Part shown: positions 6,254-14,108 of the stretch, in pieces
Layout: each line of letters begins with the position of its first letter
Numbering within the stretch: position 1 is the stretch's first letter
Source of the DNA: Sedimentisphaerales bacterium
GTDB taxonomy: Bacteria; Planctomycetota; Phycisphaerae; Sedimentisphaerales; Anaerobacaceae
Assembly (NCBI GenBank): GCA_016933985.1
Contig: JAFGTU010000168.1
Span: forward strand, 1 to 18,344
Direction of reading: 5' to 3'
DNA: 18,344 nt
Made by a program: the position numbers and the translations under genes
Notes under the pieces: generated by a model
Database searches by the model: none
Seen by the model: the letters and a program-made list of their open reading frames with translations, nothing else
What the model was told of the DNA's origin: nothing

Positions 6254-9200
6254 ACTCTCGGACGGTTGATCGCCTACAGCGCCTGGTGCGCCGGCAGGCT
6301 CGGCCATCAACTCCACCAGCTCGTTGTGCTGACTCTGCAAGGCAGCCATCGCACCGGCCGAGCGTGAGTGTTGTGAGAGCAGCCCGGCCAGTCGAGTTGC
6401 CTCCTCAGGATTGAGGGGCTCTTTCCTGTCTTTCAGATTCAATTCCTTCTTGAGCTCTGCGATTTCCTCTTCGATCTGCTTCTTCTCTTCGCTCAACTCT
6501 TCGATTTCCTGCTCAATCCGATCCAACTGCTCTTGGGCGAGCATCGGGCTTTGCTCGTGCTGGTCTGTGTCCCATTCGCCGTTCTCTGTCTGTAGGGATT
6601 GGGCCATGTCCTGCTGCAACCGTTCGTTGGCGGCTTTCATCTTTTCAGCTTGTTGCTCGGCGTGCTTTTGTAGCTCATCGGCGAGCTGCTCCGTCGAGGA
6701 GGGCTGATTGCTGAACCGCTCCTTAAGCTCGTTTAGCTCGGCGCTTCGCTCGGCAAGCTGCGTCTCCGCCTGCTCTGCCTGTCCGCGGTACTCCTGCAAT
6801 TGTTCGTTGGCTTCCTGAAGTTCCTTAGTCTGCCGCTCGGCCTGTTCCAATTGCTCGCGGTACTTTTGCAGTTCATCGGCGGTCTGTTCCTGTTCGGAGG
6901 TCTGATATTGGAGTTGCTCTTTAAGCTCGTTGAGTTCCGCGGTCAGCCTCTCAACCTGCATCGCCGCCTCGCTTAGGTCATCGACCTGCCGCTGGAGATC
7001 TCCCTCGGCCTGCCCACGTTCTGCAAGCTCCGTCTCCAACCGTTCCTTGGCTGCTTTTAGCTCTTCGGCTTGTTTCTCGGTGCGCTCTAATTGCTTCCGG
7101 TACTCCAGCAGTTCATCGGCGATCTGCTCCCGTTCAGAGGTCCGGCTCCGGAGCTGTTCTGTTAGCTCGTTCAGTGCCTTCGTTAGCCTCTCAACCTCTG
7201 CCTCGCTTGATGCCCGCACCTGTTTTTGGCGGTTTTCCTCAGCCTTCCCACGCCTGGCCAGGTCCTTCTGCAATTGTTTGTTGGCGGCTTTCAGTTCTTT
7301 GCACTGCTTCTCGACGTGCTCGGCCTGCTCGTGGTGCTTCTGCAACTGCTTGTTGGCGGCTTCAAGCTCCTTGATGTGACGCTCGGCCTGCTCCACCCGG
7401 TCGCAGGACTGCTTCAGCTCATCTGTAATGCGGTCCCGTTCGCAGGTCTGATTGCGCAGTTGTTCTTTGAACTCGTTGAGTTGAGCGGTTTGCCCGGCGA
7501 ACTGGGACTCCAGCTCGTTCAGCTTGTCGGCCCGCCGGCGGAGATCTTCCTCGGTCTGCTTGCATTCGGCGAGTTCGTGCTGTAATAGCTCATTGGCGGC
7601 CTTGATATCTTCAGCCTGTTCGCGGTACTTCTGCAATTGTTCGCCGGCTGCCCTCAGCTCCTCGGCCTGTCGGCCGGAACGTTCGGCTTGCTCGCGGTAT
7701 TGCTCTAATTCACTCTCGAGTTGTCTATACGCAGCAGCTTGGTCTGCGAGTTGTTGCTTTATTGGAGTCAGTTCATTGACGTGCTGTCGGAGGTCCTCAG
7801 CGGTCTGCCGCTGCTCTGCAAGTTTCCCTTGCAACTCTTCATTGGCGGTCTCGAATTCTTCAATACGCTCCTTGGTCTTCCTAAGCTGATTACGGTATTC
7901 CTGCAGCTCATCGACAAGCTGCTCTTTGATTTCGTTCAATTCGCCGTTCTTATGTTGCAGTTGCGTCTCTCTCCTGCCCAGTTCGTCAACTTGCCGGTTG
8001 AGCTGTTCGGCGGCCTGCCGACTTTCAACAAGGGCCTCCTCGAGTTGTCCGCTGCGCCGCTCGGCGTCTTCCAGCCGGCTGCGATATTCCTGCAGTTCCT
8101 CGGCCCGTTGCTTTCGATCCTTGGACTGTTCCTCGAGTTCTTCCCTTTTCTGATTCAGATCTTCTATTTCCACCCGCGCGAATTCGAGTTGTTCGACAGT
8201 CTGATTCAGCCGTTCGTTAATCGACGCCAGCTCCTCGGCGTTTCTTTCGGCGTTCTGTAGTTTCTCGCCGTACTGTTGCAGCTCTTTCTCGCGTTGCTCG
8301 CTCAGATCGACCTGATTCCGGAACCGGTCCTTCACTTCCGCCAGTTCCGCGGCGAGCTCCTCGACTTGCTCCTCGGCCTCACTTAACTCATTGACTTGCC
8401 GCCGAAGGATGTCCTCAGCCTGGCGGCTTTCTAAGAGGTCCTGCTGCAATTGAGCGTTGGTAGTTTCCGTTTTTTCGTTTCTTTGGTGGGCCTGTTCCAA
8501 TAGCTCCCGGCACCGCTGCAGCTCGTTGGCGATCTGCTCTCGTTGGCAAGCTTGATCGCGGAATTGTTCTTTGAGCTCGTTCAGTTCGGCGGCCTGATTC
8601 TCAAATTCCCCCAGCGTTTCGATTAGCTCGCCGATTTGCAATTCGAGTTTCTCCCGGGTCTGCTGATGTTCGGCAAGGTCCTGCTGCAACAGCTCATTGG
8701 CGAGCCTCAACTCTTCATTCTGCTTCCTGCCGCTCTCGACCTGCTCGAGGTCCCGCCGCAGCTCATTCTTAATTTGCTCCCGCTCACAGTTTGTATTTCG
8801 GAGTTTCTCTTCAAGCTCGGTTATCTCGGCGGCCTGGTTCTCTATTTCTCGCCGGGCCTCGCACAGCCGGTCCGCCTGCTGTCGCATGTGCTCCTCTGCC
8901 TGCCTGCTTTTTGCCAGGTCTTCGGTCAGTTGCTCACTGGAGGCCCTCAACTCCTCACGCTGCTGCGCTGCCTGCTCCAATTGCTTGCGGCAGTTCTGCA
9001 TTTCGGCGTCGGTTTGTTCCCGTTCGAGAACCTGGTTGCGAAGCTGCTCTTGCAGCTCGGCCAGTTGCGCCGTTAGCTTTTCAAGGTGCGCCTCCACGTT
9101 GCTTAGCTCAACGAGCTGTTGCCGGTCTTCGGATTTGTCTATCGATGAAATAATAAGTCCAACAGTTCGGCCATCCTCGGTTCTTGCCGCTGTCATTACA

Positions 9201-9517
9201 GTGTGCGTCGGGAATGCAGTTCCGTCTTTGCGGATATGGTCTAACGGGCCGGCCAGTCGGCCCCTCCCTTTGGCTTCCTCCATAAAATCAAGGACGTCAA
9301 CCCGCATTTGCTCGGGGCTGTGAAAGTCTTGAATCTGTTGTCCGGTGACGTCGTCGGGTGTCTCGTAGCCGTGCATCCTGGCCCAGGCCATATTTGCAAA
9401 ACGGACCTTGTCTCTATGATCCAAGAGAACAATTCCCTCAGATGTTTCCTGAGCGGCGATTGATGAGCTCTGAAGGTTTTCTATCACATTTTGGGACTTA
9501 TCGATCAGATCATTCAT
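6239..9517 (-). CDS. PAS-domain protein with giant repetitive coiled coil
   Basis: 1092-residue cytoplasmic protein with no membrane segment or signal peptide. Residues 1-20 are a short helix. Residues about 22-130 are a PAS domain (GIVLLDHRDKVRFANMAWAR, MHGYETPDDVTG, HIRKDGTAFPTH and GLIISSIDKSEDR are the usual PAS landmarks). Residues about 131-1030 are almost continuous coiled coil rich in E, Q, L, K, R and A. The final 60 residues (from about KDRKEPLNPEEATRLAGL) are a small separate helical tail ending in a Gly/Pro/Ser-rich segment. No histidine kinase, GGDEF, EAL, methyl-accepting or DNA-binding domain is seen, so the PAS sensor has no recognisable output. ATG at 9517 is supported by CGAGGA 8-9 nt upstream. 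The nearest upstream gene on this strand, the M19 dipeptidase, ends 233 nt away. The role is unknown; a sensor-linked structural or scaffold protein is an inference. PAS call is firm, function is not. Confidence 0.85.
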   Translation of the reverse strand: MNDLIDKSQNVIENLQSSSIAAQETSEGIVLLDHRDKVRFANMAWARMHGYETPDDVTGQQIQDFHSPEQMRVDVLDFMEEAKGRGRLAGPLDHIRKDGTAFPTHTVMTAARTEDGRTVGLIISSIDKSEDRQQLVELSNVEAHLEKLTAQLAELQEQLRNQVLEREQTDAEMQNCRKQLEQAAQQREELRASSEQLTEDLAKSRQAEEHMRQQADRLCEARREIENQAAEITELEEKLRNTNCEREQIKNELRRDLEQVESGRKQNEELRLANELLQQDLAEHQQTREKLELQIGELIETLGEFENQAAELNELKEQFRDQACQREQIANELQRCRELLEQAHQRNEKTETTNAQLQQDLLESRQAEDILRRQVNELSEAEEQVEELAAELAEVKDRFRNQVDLSEQREKELQQYGEKLQNAERNAEELASINERLNQTVEQLEFARVEIEDLNQKREELEEQSKDRKQRAEELQEYRSRLEDAERRSGQLEEALVESRQAAEQLNRQVDELGRRETQLQHKNGELNEIKEQLVDELQEYRNQLRKTKERIEEFETANEELQGKLAEQRQTAEDLRQHVNELTPIKQQLADQAAAYRQLESELEQYREQAERSGRQAEELRAAGEQLQKYREQAEDIKAANELLQHELAECKQTEEDLRRRADKLNELESQFAGQTAQLNEFKEQLRNQTCERDRITDELKQSCDRVEQAERHIKELEAANKQLQKHHEQAEHVEKQCKELKAANKQLQKDLARRGKAEENRQKQVRASSEAEVERLTKALNELTEQLRSRTSEREQIADELLEYRKQLERTEKQAEELKAAKERLETELAERGQAEGDLQRQVDDLSEAAMQVERLTAELNELKEQLQYQTSEQEQTADELQKYREQLEQAERQTKELQEANEQLQEYRGQAEQAETQLAERSAELNELKERFSNQPSSTEQLADELQKHAEQQAEKMKAANERLQQDMAQSLQTENGEWDTDQHEQSPMLAQEQLDRIEQEIEELSEEKKQIEEEIAELKKELNLKDRKEPLNPEEATRLAGLLSQHSRSAGAMAALQSQHNELVELMAEPAGAPGAVGDQPSESSPVG
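6698..9025 (-). repeat. degenerate 80-residue (240-bp) tandem coding repeat
   Basis: Within the PAS coiled-coil gene, residues 165-244, 245-324, 325-404 and 795-874 are exactly 80 residues each and align end to end. Each begins near EREQ(I/T), continues with an EEL-x-AANExLQ-x-DLAE core and a LRRQVxELSE segment, and ends near AELNELKEQLRNQ. Between 405 and 794, and from 875 to about 940, further copies are present with lengths from about 60 to 102 residues, showing insertions and deletions. About ten copies in all. Because 80 is not a multiple of 7, each copy must contain at least one break in heptad register. Confidence 0.8.
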
Positions 9518-9566
9518 CCAATCAATCCTCGAAAAAATATACGCTCAGATTGCTGGCGCCGGAGAA

Positions 9567-9604
9567 GCGCGCACACCCAAAATTCGGCAATAATCCGCGC
9601 GCAC
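9567..9604. repeat. direct repeat GCGCGCAC, 30-bp period
   Basis: GCGCGCAC occurs at 9567-9574 and again at 9597-9604, start to start 30 bp, about three helical turns, in the 233-bp gap between the M19 dipeptidase and PAS coiled-coil genes. The spacing would suit two protein molecules bound on one DNA face, but chance in GC-rich DNA is possible. Confidence 0.3.
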
Positions 9605-9649
9605 TTTCTTGGAATGTGGTAAATATGATGTATTGCCGGAGCAGGTGGA

Positions 9650-9681
9650 GGCCGTCGATAAGGGTTTGGTTTTATCGGGCC
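9650..9681 (-). other. inverted repeat downstream of the M19 dipeptidase gene
   Basis: CGATAA (9656-9661) pairs with TTATCG (9672-9677) across a 10-nt loop. GGCC at 9650-9653 extends the stem with GGCC at 9678-9681, leaving a 2-nt bulge. It lies about 70 nt past the dipeptidase stop in the direction of transcription. No U-tract follows, so it is a possible transcript-end structure and not a canonical terminator. Confidence 0.3.
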
Positions 9682-9750
9682 CTTCCACATCTGAAGAGAG
9701 TGCTTTGCTGCAATTCAGGCCGTGTGGATGCAGCTAAAGGATTAACAGAC

Positions 9751-10986
9751 TCATGTGCCTGCTTGCAGGTCGAGAGCGATCTTTTGCACATTCGACCATA
9801 CGCGCAGGAAGTTGGCCGAACAAATCTTTTCAATGTCTTCTTCGGTGTAACCTTCTTTCAGCAGCTCGAAGATCAGGTTCGGATAGCAGGAGACATCCTT
9901 CAAACCGGCGGGCAGGCAGTCTCCGACGCCGTCGAAGTCCGACCCGAGGCCGACATAATCAATGCCCACAAGCTTGACGACATGATCGATATTGGCAACG
10001 ACATCTGAGATGTCGGCATCACCGATAGGATGGGCCTTGACGTACTTATCGACGTATGCCTCCCGTTCCTCTCCGGCAAGGCCGTGCTTTTCAATGTGCT
10101 TTAGGACGTGCTTTCTGCGTTTGGCAAAGCCTTCGCTCACCTGCTTGCTGACGAACATCGAGCCGAAGTTGATCTGCATGATGCCGCCCTTCTCGGCGAG
10201 CAGCTTTATCATCTCGTCGCTCATGTTGCGTTCAAATCCGGGCGTAAAGGCTCGGCAGCACGAGTGCGTTGCCACCACCGGCGCTTTGGAAAGCTCGATG
10301 ATCTGGAAGAACGTCTCATCGGAGACGTGCGAGACATCGATGATCATGCCTATCCGATTCATCTCCGTGACGAGTTTCTTGCCGAAAGGGCTCAGGCCGT
10401 GCCATTTTCGCTCCTCGTCGAAGGATGAATCGCAGATGTGATTGCACTTCGAGTGTGCCGGGGTGATGTAGCGAACGCCCCGGTTGTAGAAATGGTTGAG
10501 ATTGTCGAGCTTGCCCTCGATGGGCGCGCCGTTTTCGATTGCGACGACGATAGAGACCTTCCCGTCGCCGAACTGCCGCTTGAGATCTTCGGGCGACCGG
10601 GCGAGGACGAACTTGTCCGGCCATTTTTCGGCCCAGCCCTCGATCATGTCAATCGTTTCTTCCGCGACGGCGTAGGCCGTGTCGTCGTCTTCGCACTCCG
10701 GGGGGACATAAGCAGCCATGAAAACGGCATCGAGACCTCCGGCCCGCGCGCGGGGATAATCGAAATCGCCGTCGGGCGTTCTGACGGATATGTCCTGCTC
10801 TTTCTTTCGCAGACGCCAGGGCGCATCCTGGTGTGTATCCACAATCATGTACTTCTGTGCCAGTTCGCGGGCTTTGGTTTGCAGTTGCTTTTCTTCTTCC
10901 ATACTTAGCTGCCGTGTGCAACCGGCGATCGACAAGGCCGCCACCGTGATTGCAGGTAAAAGAATTAGTTTATGCGTTCTATACAT
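9751..10986 (-). CDS. membrane dipeptidase (peptidase family M19) lipoprotein
   Basis: Zinc dipeptidase of family M19 (renal dipeptidase type), cleaving dipeptides including ones with a D-residue at the second position. The 411-residue product starts with a lipoprotein signal: positive MYRTHK, hydrophobic core, lipobox SIAGC with C23 as the lipidated residue, so it should be membrane-anchored outside the cytoplasm. Expected binuclear-zinc ligands are all present: H52 and D54 (DTHQD), bridging E151 (IENG), H220 (IDVSH) and H241 (ATHSCCRA). H178 (ITPAHSKCN) and D350 (GLGSDFDG) match the substrate-binding histidine and the conserved aspartate of the family. No strong Shine-Dalgarno precedes the ATG at 10986. 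It lies 51 nt downstream of the C69 dipeptidase in the same direction, which supports co-transcription. Confidence 0.93.
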   Translation of the reverse strand: MYRTHKLILLPAITVAALSIAGCTRQLSMEEEKQLQTKARELAQKYMIVDTHQDAPWRLRKKEQDISVRTPDGDFDYPRARAGGLDAVFMAAYVPPECEDDDTAYAVAEETIDMIEGWAEKWPDKFVLARSPEDLKRQFGDGKVSIVVAIENGAPIEGKLDNLNHFYNRGVRYITPAHSKCNHICDSSFDEERKWHGLSPFGKKLVTEMNRIGMIIDVSHVSDETFFQIIELSKAPVVATHSCCRAFTPGFERNMSDEMIKLLAEKGGIMQINFGSMFVSKQVSEGFAKRRKHVLKHIEKHGLAGEEREAYVDKYVKAHPIGDADISDVVANIDHVVKLVGIDYVGLGSDFDGVGDCLPAGLKDVSCYPNLIFELLKEGYTEEDIEKICSANFLRVWSNVQKIALDLQAGT

Positions 10987-11037
10987 TAGCTGATTGCCGA
11001 TGCTTTTATTGCTCTGTTCCGGCCGCGCCGGGGAGAA

Positions 11038-12504
11038 TCATTCCCGAGACAACACCTCGTAGGCGGCCTCCAGGGCCGAGAGATAGGCGCCCTTAGAGTA
11101 GTTCGTCAGCATCTGTGCTGCCGCAGGTCTGTCCCTTGTGTACAGGTTGCGGGCGGCGCGTTCAAGAGAATTCTGCGTTGCGAAGGCGTTTTCTTCTATT
11201 TGCAGGGCTCGGCTCTTGGTAAGTGCAATTGTCTCGGCGCCGGCGGCCCCCACTTTGTTATGGAAATTGGAGAAAGTCCAAAACGCCCGCATCGCATCGG
11301 CCCGGAAAGGAGATTGGACGACCCCGTTATACAATTCCTCGGACGGCCTTTCCGGCGAACCGGCGGCAAAGCCGACCGGAAAATCGCAGATCCCAAAATG
11401 AAAAGGAATATAGAATGACGTCCGCGGCGAAGCAAGGCACACCCAATAGACAATGCCTATATCCAAAGGTCCGTCGCCGCGCAACCGGGCGACAAAGCTC
11501 GTCTGCGTCGCGCCGCTGCATATAGGGCAGGCGGTATCGCAGACAATGATCTTCGATGACGAGGGCTGCGGCGTCTTTCCTTCGTTGTCGTGCCTGAGTA
11601 TTTCCATAATCTCTCGTGCGCCGACTTTTCGCCGAGGAGTGACACTGAAAGGCAAATCGAGGCCCGGCTGAATCGGCCTTTCGGCGACATATTGCAGTCC
11701 CGCCCACTGTCGCCCTGAGTTCGACGGGTTGGATGCCGCTTTGGGATTCGCATAGACGGCTGCGAAATCAAAGGGCCTATTCTCTTTCGGGTCGTACCAG
11801 CCGCGCTTTACGGCGTATTCTATGATGTCGGCCGAGGCAAGAAAGTGGTCCGCATCGGAAAGGTCCACCCGGCGGATCGTATAAGTATTCGCCACCATTG
11901 CAATCTCGTCGTCGGGGACGCTCCGGGCGAGCCAGTGCTTGCCGTTGACGACACAGAAGAGCCAGCCTTCGTTGGGGTCGCAGATGATGTATGTTCTTCC
12001 GGAATCGATATAGCCGAAGCGCTCGACGAGCCGCCCGGCAAGCAGAACGCCCTCTCGCGCGGTCCTTGCCCGCTCGGCGACCAGACGCCGAAGCATGTAC
12101 CCGATCCCTCCGTCGGTTAGTTCGGCCTTGTCCTCTCGCGAGGGGCAATTATCCGAAGTGACGCCCACGCCCCATTCGTTGATGTAACTGTCGGAAAAAA
12201 GCATGCCCTGCATCTCGGACCATATATAGGCCCAGGTCTCATCGACCTGATCGAGTCGGCCGCCGTTGAGCAGGGCAACTTCTTCTCCCGCCGAGTATCT
12301 CTTGCGCGGGACCTTGCGATGATGCACTATCTGGGGCGGCGCGTCGTCTTCATTGTGGGCCATAATCACGAATCCGTCCGTCGAGGCATTCTTGCCGACC
12401 ACAATAGAAAAGCACCCTTCGCACCGCGACGCCCGCAACAACGGCAGCACGCTGACAATCAGCGGGACAACTATCCGGAATGTGGCGGCCATATTTCTCT
12501 TCAT
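11038..12504 (-). CDS. peptidase family C69 dipeptidase (N-terminal nucleophile hydrolase)
   Basis: Cysteine dipeptidase of family C69 (PepD-like Ntn hydrolase) with broad dipeptide specificity. The N-terminus is a hydrophobic signal sequence (FRIVVPLIVSVLPLL) followed by CFSIVVGKNASTDGFVIMAHNEDD, matching the C69 start in which the nucleophile Cys becomes residue 1 after processing, then a GKxAS-xDG strand and the HNEDD acidic motif. Counted from the first ATG the nucleophile is C33. Two ATGs compete: at 12510 the AAGGA sequence (plus-strand 12512-12516) is only 1 nt away, whereas at 12504 the spacing is a normal 7 nt, so 12504 is chosen (488 residues). Downstream blocks WAGLQYVAERPIQPGLDLPF, DTACPICSGATQTSFVARLR and FWTFSNFHNKVG fit the family. 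It is 27 nt downstream of the symporter gene and 51 nt upstream of the M19 dipeptidase. Export is inferred from the signal sequence. Confidence 0.9.
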   Translation of the reverse strand: MKRNMAATFRIVVPLIVSVLPLLRASRCEGCFSIVVGKNASTDGFVIMAHNEDDAPPQIVHHRKVPRKRYSAGEEVALLNGGRLDQVDETWAYIWSEMQGMLFSDSYINEWGVGVTSDNCPSREDKAELTDGGIGYMLRRLVAERARTAREGVLLAGRLVERFGYIDSGRTYIICDPNEGWLFCVVNGKHWLARSVPDDEIAMVANTYTIRRVDLSDADHFLASADIIEYAVKRGWYDPKENRPFDFAAVYANPKAASNPSNSGRQWAGLQYVAERPIQPGLDLPFSVTPRRKVGAREIMEILRHDNEGKTPQPSSSKIIVCDTACPICSGATQTSFVARLRGDGPLDIGIVYWVCLASPRTSFYIPFHFGICDFPVGFAAGSPERPSEELYNGVVQSPFRADAMRAFWTFSNFHNKVGAAGAETIALTKSRALQIEENAFATQNSLERAARNLYTRDRPAAAQMLTNYSKGAYLSALEAAYEVLSRE

Positions 12505-12531
12505 TTTCATATCCTTGTCAAATCAACGGCG

Positions 12532-13776
12532 CTATCTATCCTCGCTTGCGGAAATAACGACCGCACACGATGCGTCGCCGGTGACATTTACCACGCTGCG
12601 GCACATATCGAGTATTCGGTCTGCGCCCCAAATGAGGGCAATCCCCTCCAGCGGCACGTTTATGCTCTTCAATACGATTGCCAGAGTAATGATACCAGCC
12701 GCGGGCGTTCCCGGCGTTCCGACCGAAGCGAGGGTCGCCGTCAGGACTATCATCAGTTGCTGGGCGATGGTCAGGTCGATGCCATAGACCTGAGCGATGA
12801 AAACAGCGGCGACTCCCTGGTAGAGGGCGGTCCCATCCATATTTATGGTCGCCCCCAGCGGCAGCACGAAGCTGCAGATTCTGGCCGATACACCCAGATT
12901 TTCCTCGGTGCATTCCATTGTCACCGGCAAAGTCGCAGAGCTTGAGCTCGAGCTAAAGGCGATCAACTGAGCCGGCCTGATCCCTCTGAAGAACGCCCCA
13001 ACCTTCTGCCTCGTGAATATCTTTATCGCCGACGAATATACAACGATGACGTGGAGGATAAGCCCTGCAGTTACCACCGCCGAGTACTTGAAGAGGACGA
13101 CGAGGATCCCGGTGCCGAAATCGGCCACGACCGCGGCTATCAAGGCGAACACCCCGTAGGGGGCGATTCGCATGATAACGTGAACCATTTTTATCATAAG
13201 ATCGCTGACCCCTTCAAAAAAGCTCATCACGGGGGCCCTGCGTTCGGGGCTAATCAGCATAAGGCAAATCCCCGTCAATAAAGCAAAGAAGATGATCTGG
13301 AGCATCCTGCCCTCCACGAGCGCCTCGACGGGATTGCTCGGCACGATGTTCAAGAGAAGGTCGATGACTGTGGGCTTCTCAAGCGAAGCTCCGATCTTCG
13401 TATCCACCTGGCCGGCGCTGCTCTTGACCAGGTCGGCGCGGACATCCTCAGCCAGGCCCAGGCCCGGCTTAAACGTATTGGCGAGCAGCAAACCGATTGT
13501 CACCGCAATTGCAGTCGTGCACATGTAGTAGAGAAGGGTCTTCGTGCCTATTCGACCGAGCTTCTTAATGTCGTTCAAGCTCGCCGTCCCGACCAACAGC
13601 GAAGAGAACACAAGCGGCACGACGACCATGCTGATCAGCCTGATGAATACCGAGCCGAGCGGCTTGATGTAGGCGGCCACGAAATCTGAAAACCCCAGAC
13701 GGTTCGCCAGGATGCCCAGAACCATACCCGCAAGCAAGGCCAGCAGAATCTTGGTGTGCAACTGAAGTTTACGCAA
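12532..13776 (-). CDS. dicarboxylate/amino acid:cation symporter (DAACS family)
   Basis: Sodium- or proton-coupled uptake of acidic amino acids or C4-dicarboxylates across the inner membrane (GltP/GltPh/DctA type). Numbered from the longer 13842 start, the product shows the serine-rich HP1 hairpin (AFSSSSSSATLPVTM, about 295-309), NMDGT at 334-338, the HP2 hairpin SVGTPGTPAAG at 373-383, and D412, R415, S416, N419, D423 in the last helix. These have the same spacing as D394, R397, T398, N401, D405 of GltPh. The retained arginine argues for an acidic substrate. Start: ATG at 13842 has no good ribosome-binding site and adds a hydrophilic 22-residue leader. TTG at 13776 is preceded by GAGGA with 7-nt spacing and yields MRKLQLHTKILLALLAG, the usual start of the family, so 13776 is preferred (414 residues). 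First gene of the apparent operon with the two dipeptidases. Confidence 0.94.
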   Translation of the reverse strand: MRKLQLHTKILLALLAGMVLGILANRLGFSDFVAAYIKPLGSVFIRLISMVVVPLVFSSLLVGTASLNDIKKLGRIGTKTLLYYMCTTAIAVTIGLLLANTFKPGLGLAEDVRADLVKSSAGQVDTKIGASLEKPTVIDLLLNIVPSNPVEALVEGRMLQIIFFALLTGICLMLISPERRAPVMSFFEGVSDLMIKMVHVIMRIAPYGVFALIAAVVADFGTGILVVLFKYSAVVTAGLILHVIVVYSSAIKIFTRQKVGAFFRGIRPAQLIAFSSSSSSATLPVTMECTEENLGVSARICSFVLPLGATINMDGTALYQGVAAVFIAQVYGIDLTIAQQLMIVLTATLASVGTPGTPAAGIITLAIVLKSINVPLEGIALIWGADRILDMCRSVVNVTGDASCAVVISASEDR

Positions 13777-13897
13777 TTTGGCGTCCTCGTTATCAGGCCG
13801 ACCGTGCCGTTCTTGAATCGTCGCAGCGGATCCGCCGTGCATAATCTCATAATCTCAAACCGACCGACGGCCGGCCTAAGTCACAATTCTCCGGCCC

Positions 13898-13926
13898 AAT
13901 GTACTGTCTTGGCAGCCGGTTGACAA
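13898..13926 (-). promoter_or_regulatory. candidate promoter of the symporter-dipeptidase operon
   Basis: On the minus strand TTGTCA (plus-strand 13921-13926), a 17-nt spacer and TACATT (13898-13903) match consensus at 5 and 4 of 6 positions. The predicted start near 13891 gives a leader of about 50 nt to the ATG at 13842 or about 115 nt to the preferred TTG at 13776. Confidence 0.4.
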
Positions 13927-14036
13927 GCGGGCGTGTGAATTCGAGGCTTTTATCCTACTGTCAATATGCCGGGCAAGAATAAATCTCTGTCCCATTTTTT
14001 CGCATGGCCAGCAACCTGCCGGGCCGCTACTCTGGG

Positions 14037-14065
14037 GCGTTTAGGCCGAATTCGGCCCAAAACGC
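14037..14065. repeat. 29-bp near-palindrome
   Basis: A perfect 14-bp palindrome GGCCGAATTCGGCC (14044-14057) is flanked by GCGTTT (14037-14042) and its complement AAACGC (14060-14065), with one unpaired base on the left and two on the right. Total arm complementarity is 13 bp. It sits between the divergent symporter promoter and the putative small-RNA promoter, centred about 95 bp before the latter's predicted start. It could be a dimeric regulator operator or a cruciform/hairpin; no U-tract follows in either direction. Confidence 0.6.
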
Positions 14066-14108
14066 ATCTTTTGGCCGTTCAGAAAAAATTGCTTCCCGGA
14101 GAATTTTC

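Noticed and set aside
6411..9323. Several long plus-strand open frames opposite the coiled-coil gene (for example 6930-7379, 7524-7889, 7721-8260, 8697-9323)
   Set aside because: They are antisense shadows of the repetitive Glu/Gln/Leu codons and give low-complexity Ser/Cys- or Leu-rich products. None has a ribosome-binding site or family resemblance, while the minus strand has a continuous PAS plus coiled-coil protein.
6239..9517. Reading the PAS protein as a sensor histidine kinase or chemoreceptor
   Set aside because: No H-box, N/G1/G2 boxes, membrane spans or methyl-accepting hairpin motif is visible. The coiled coil alone does not justify the call.
13920..13925. Perfect TTGACA on the plus strand
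   Set aside because: No acceptable -10 element lies 16-18 nt downstream on that strand. The same bases serve better as the minus-strand TTGTCA box of the symporter promoter.
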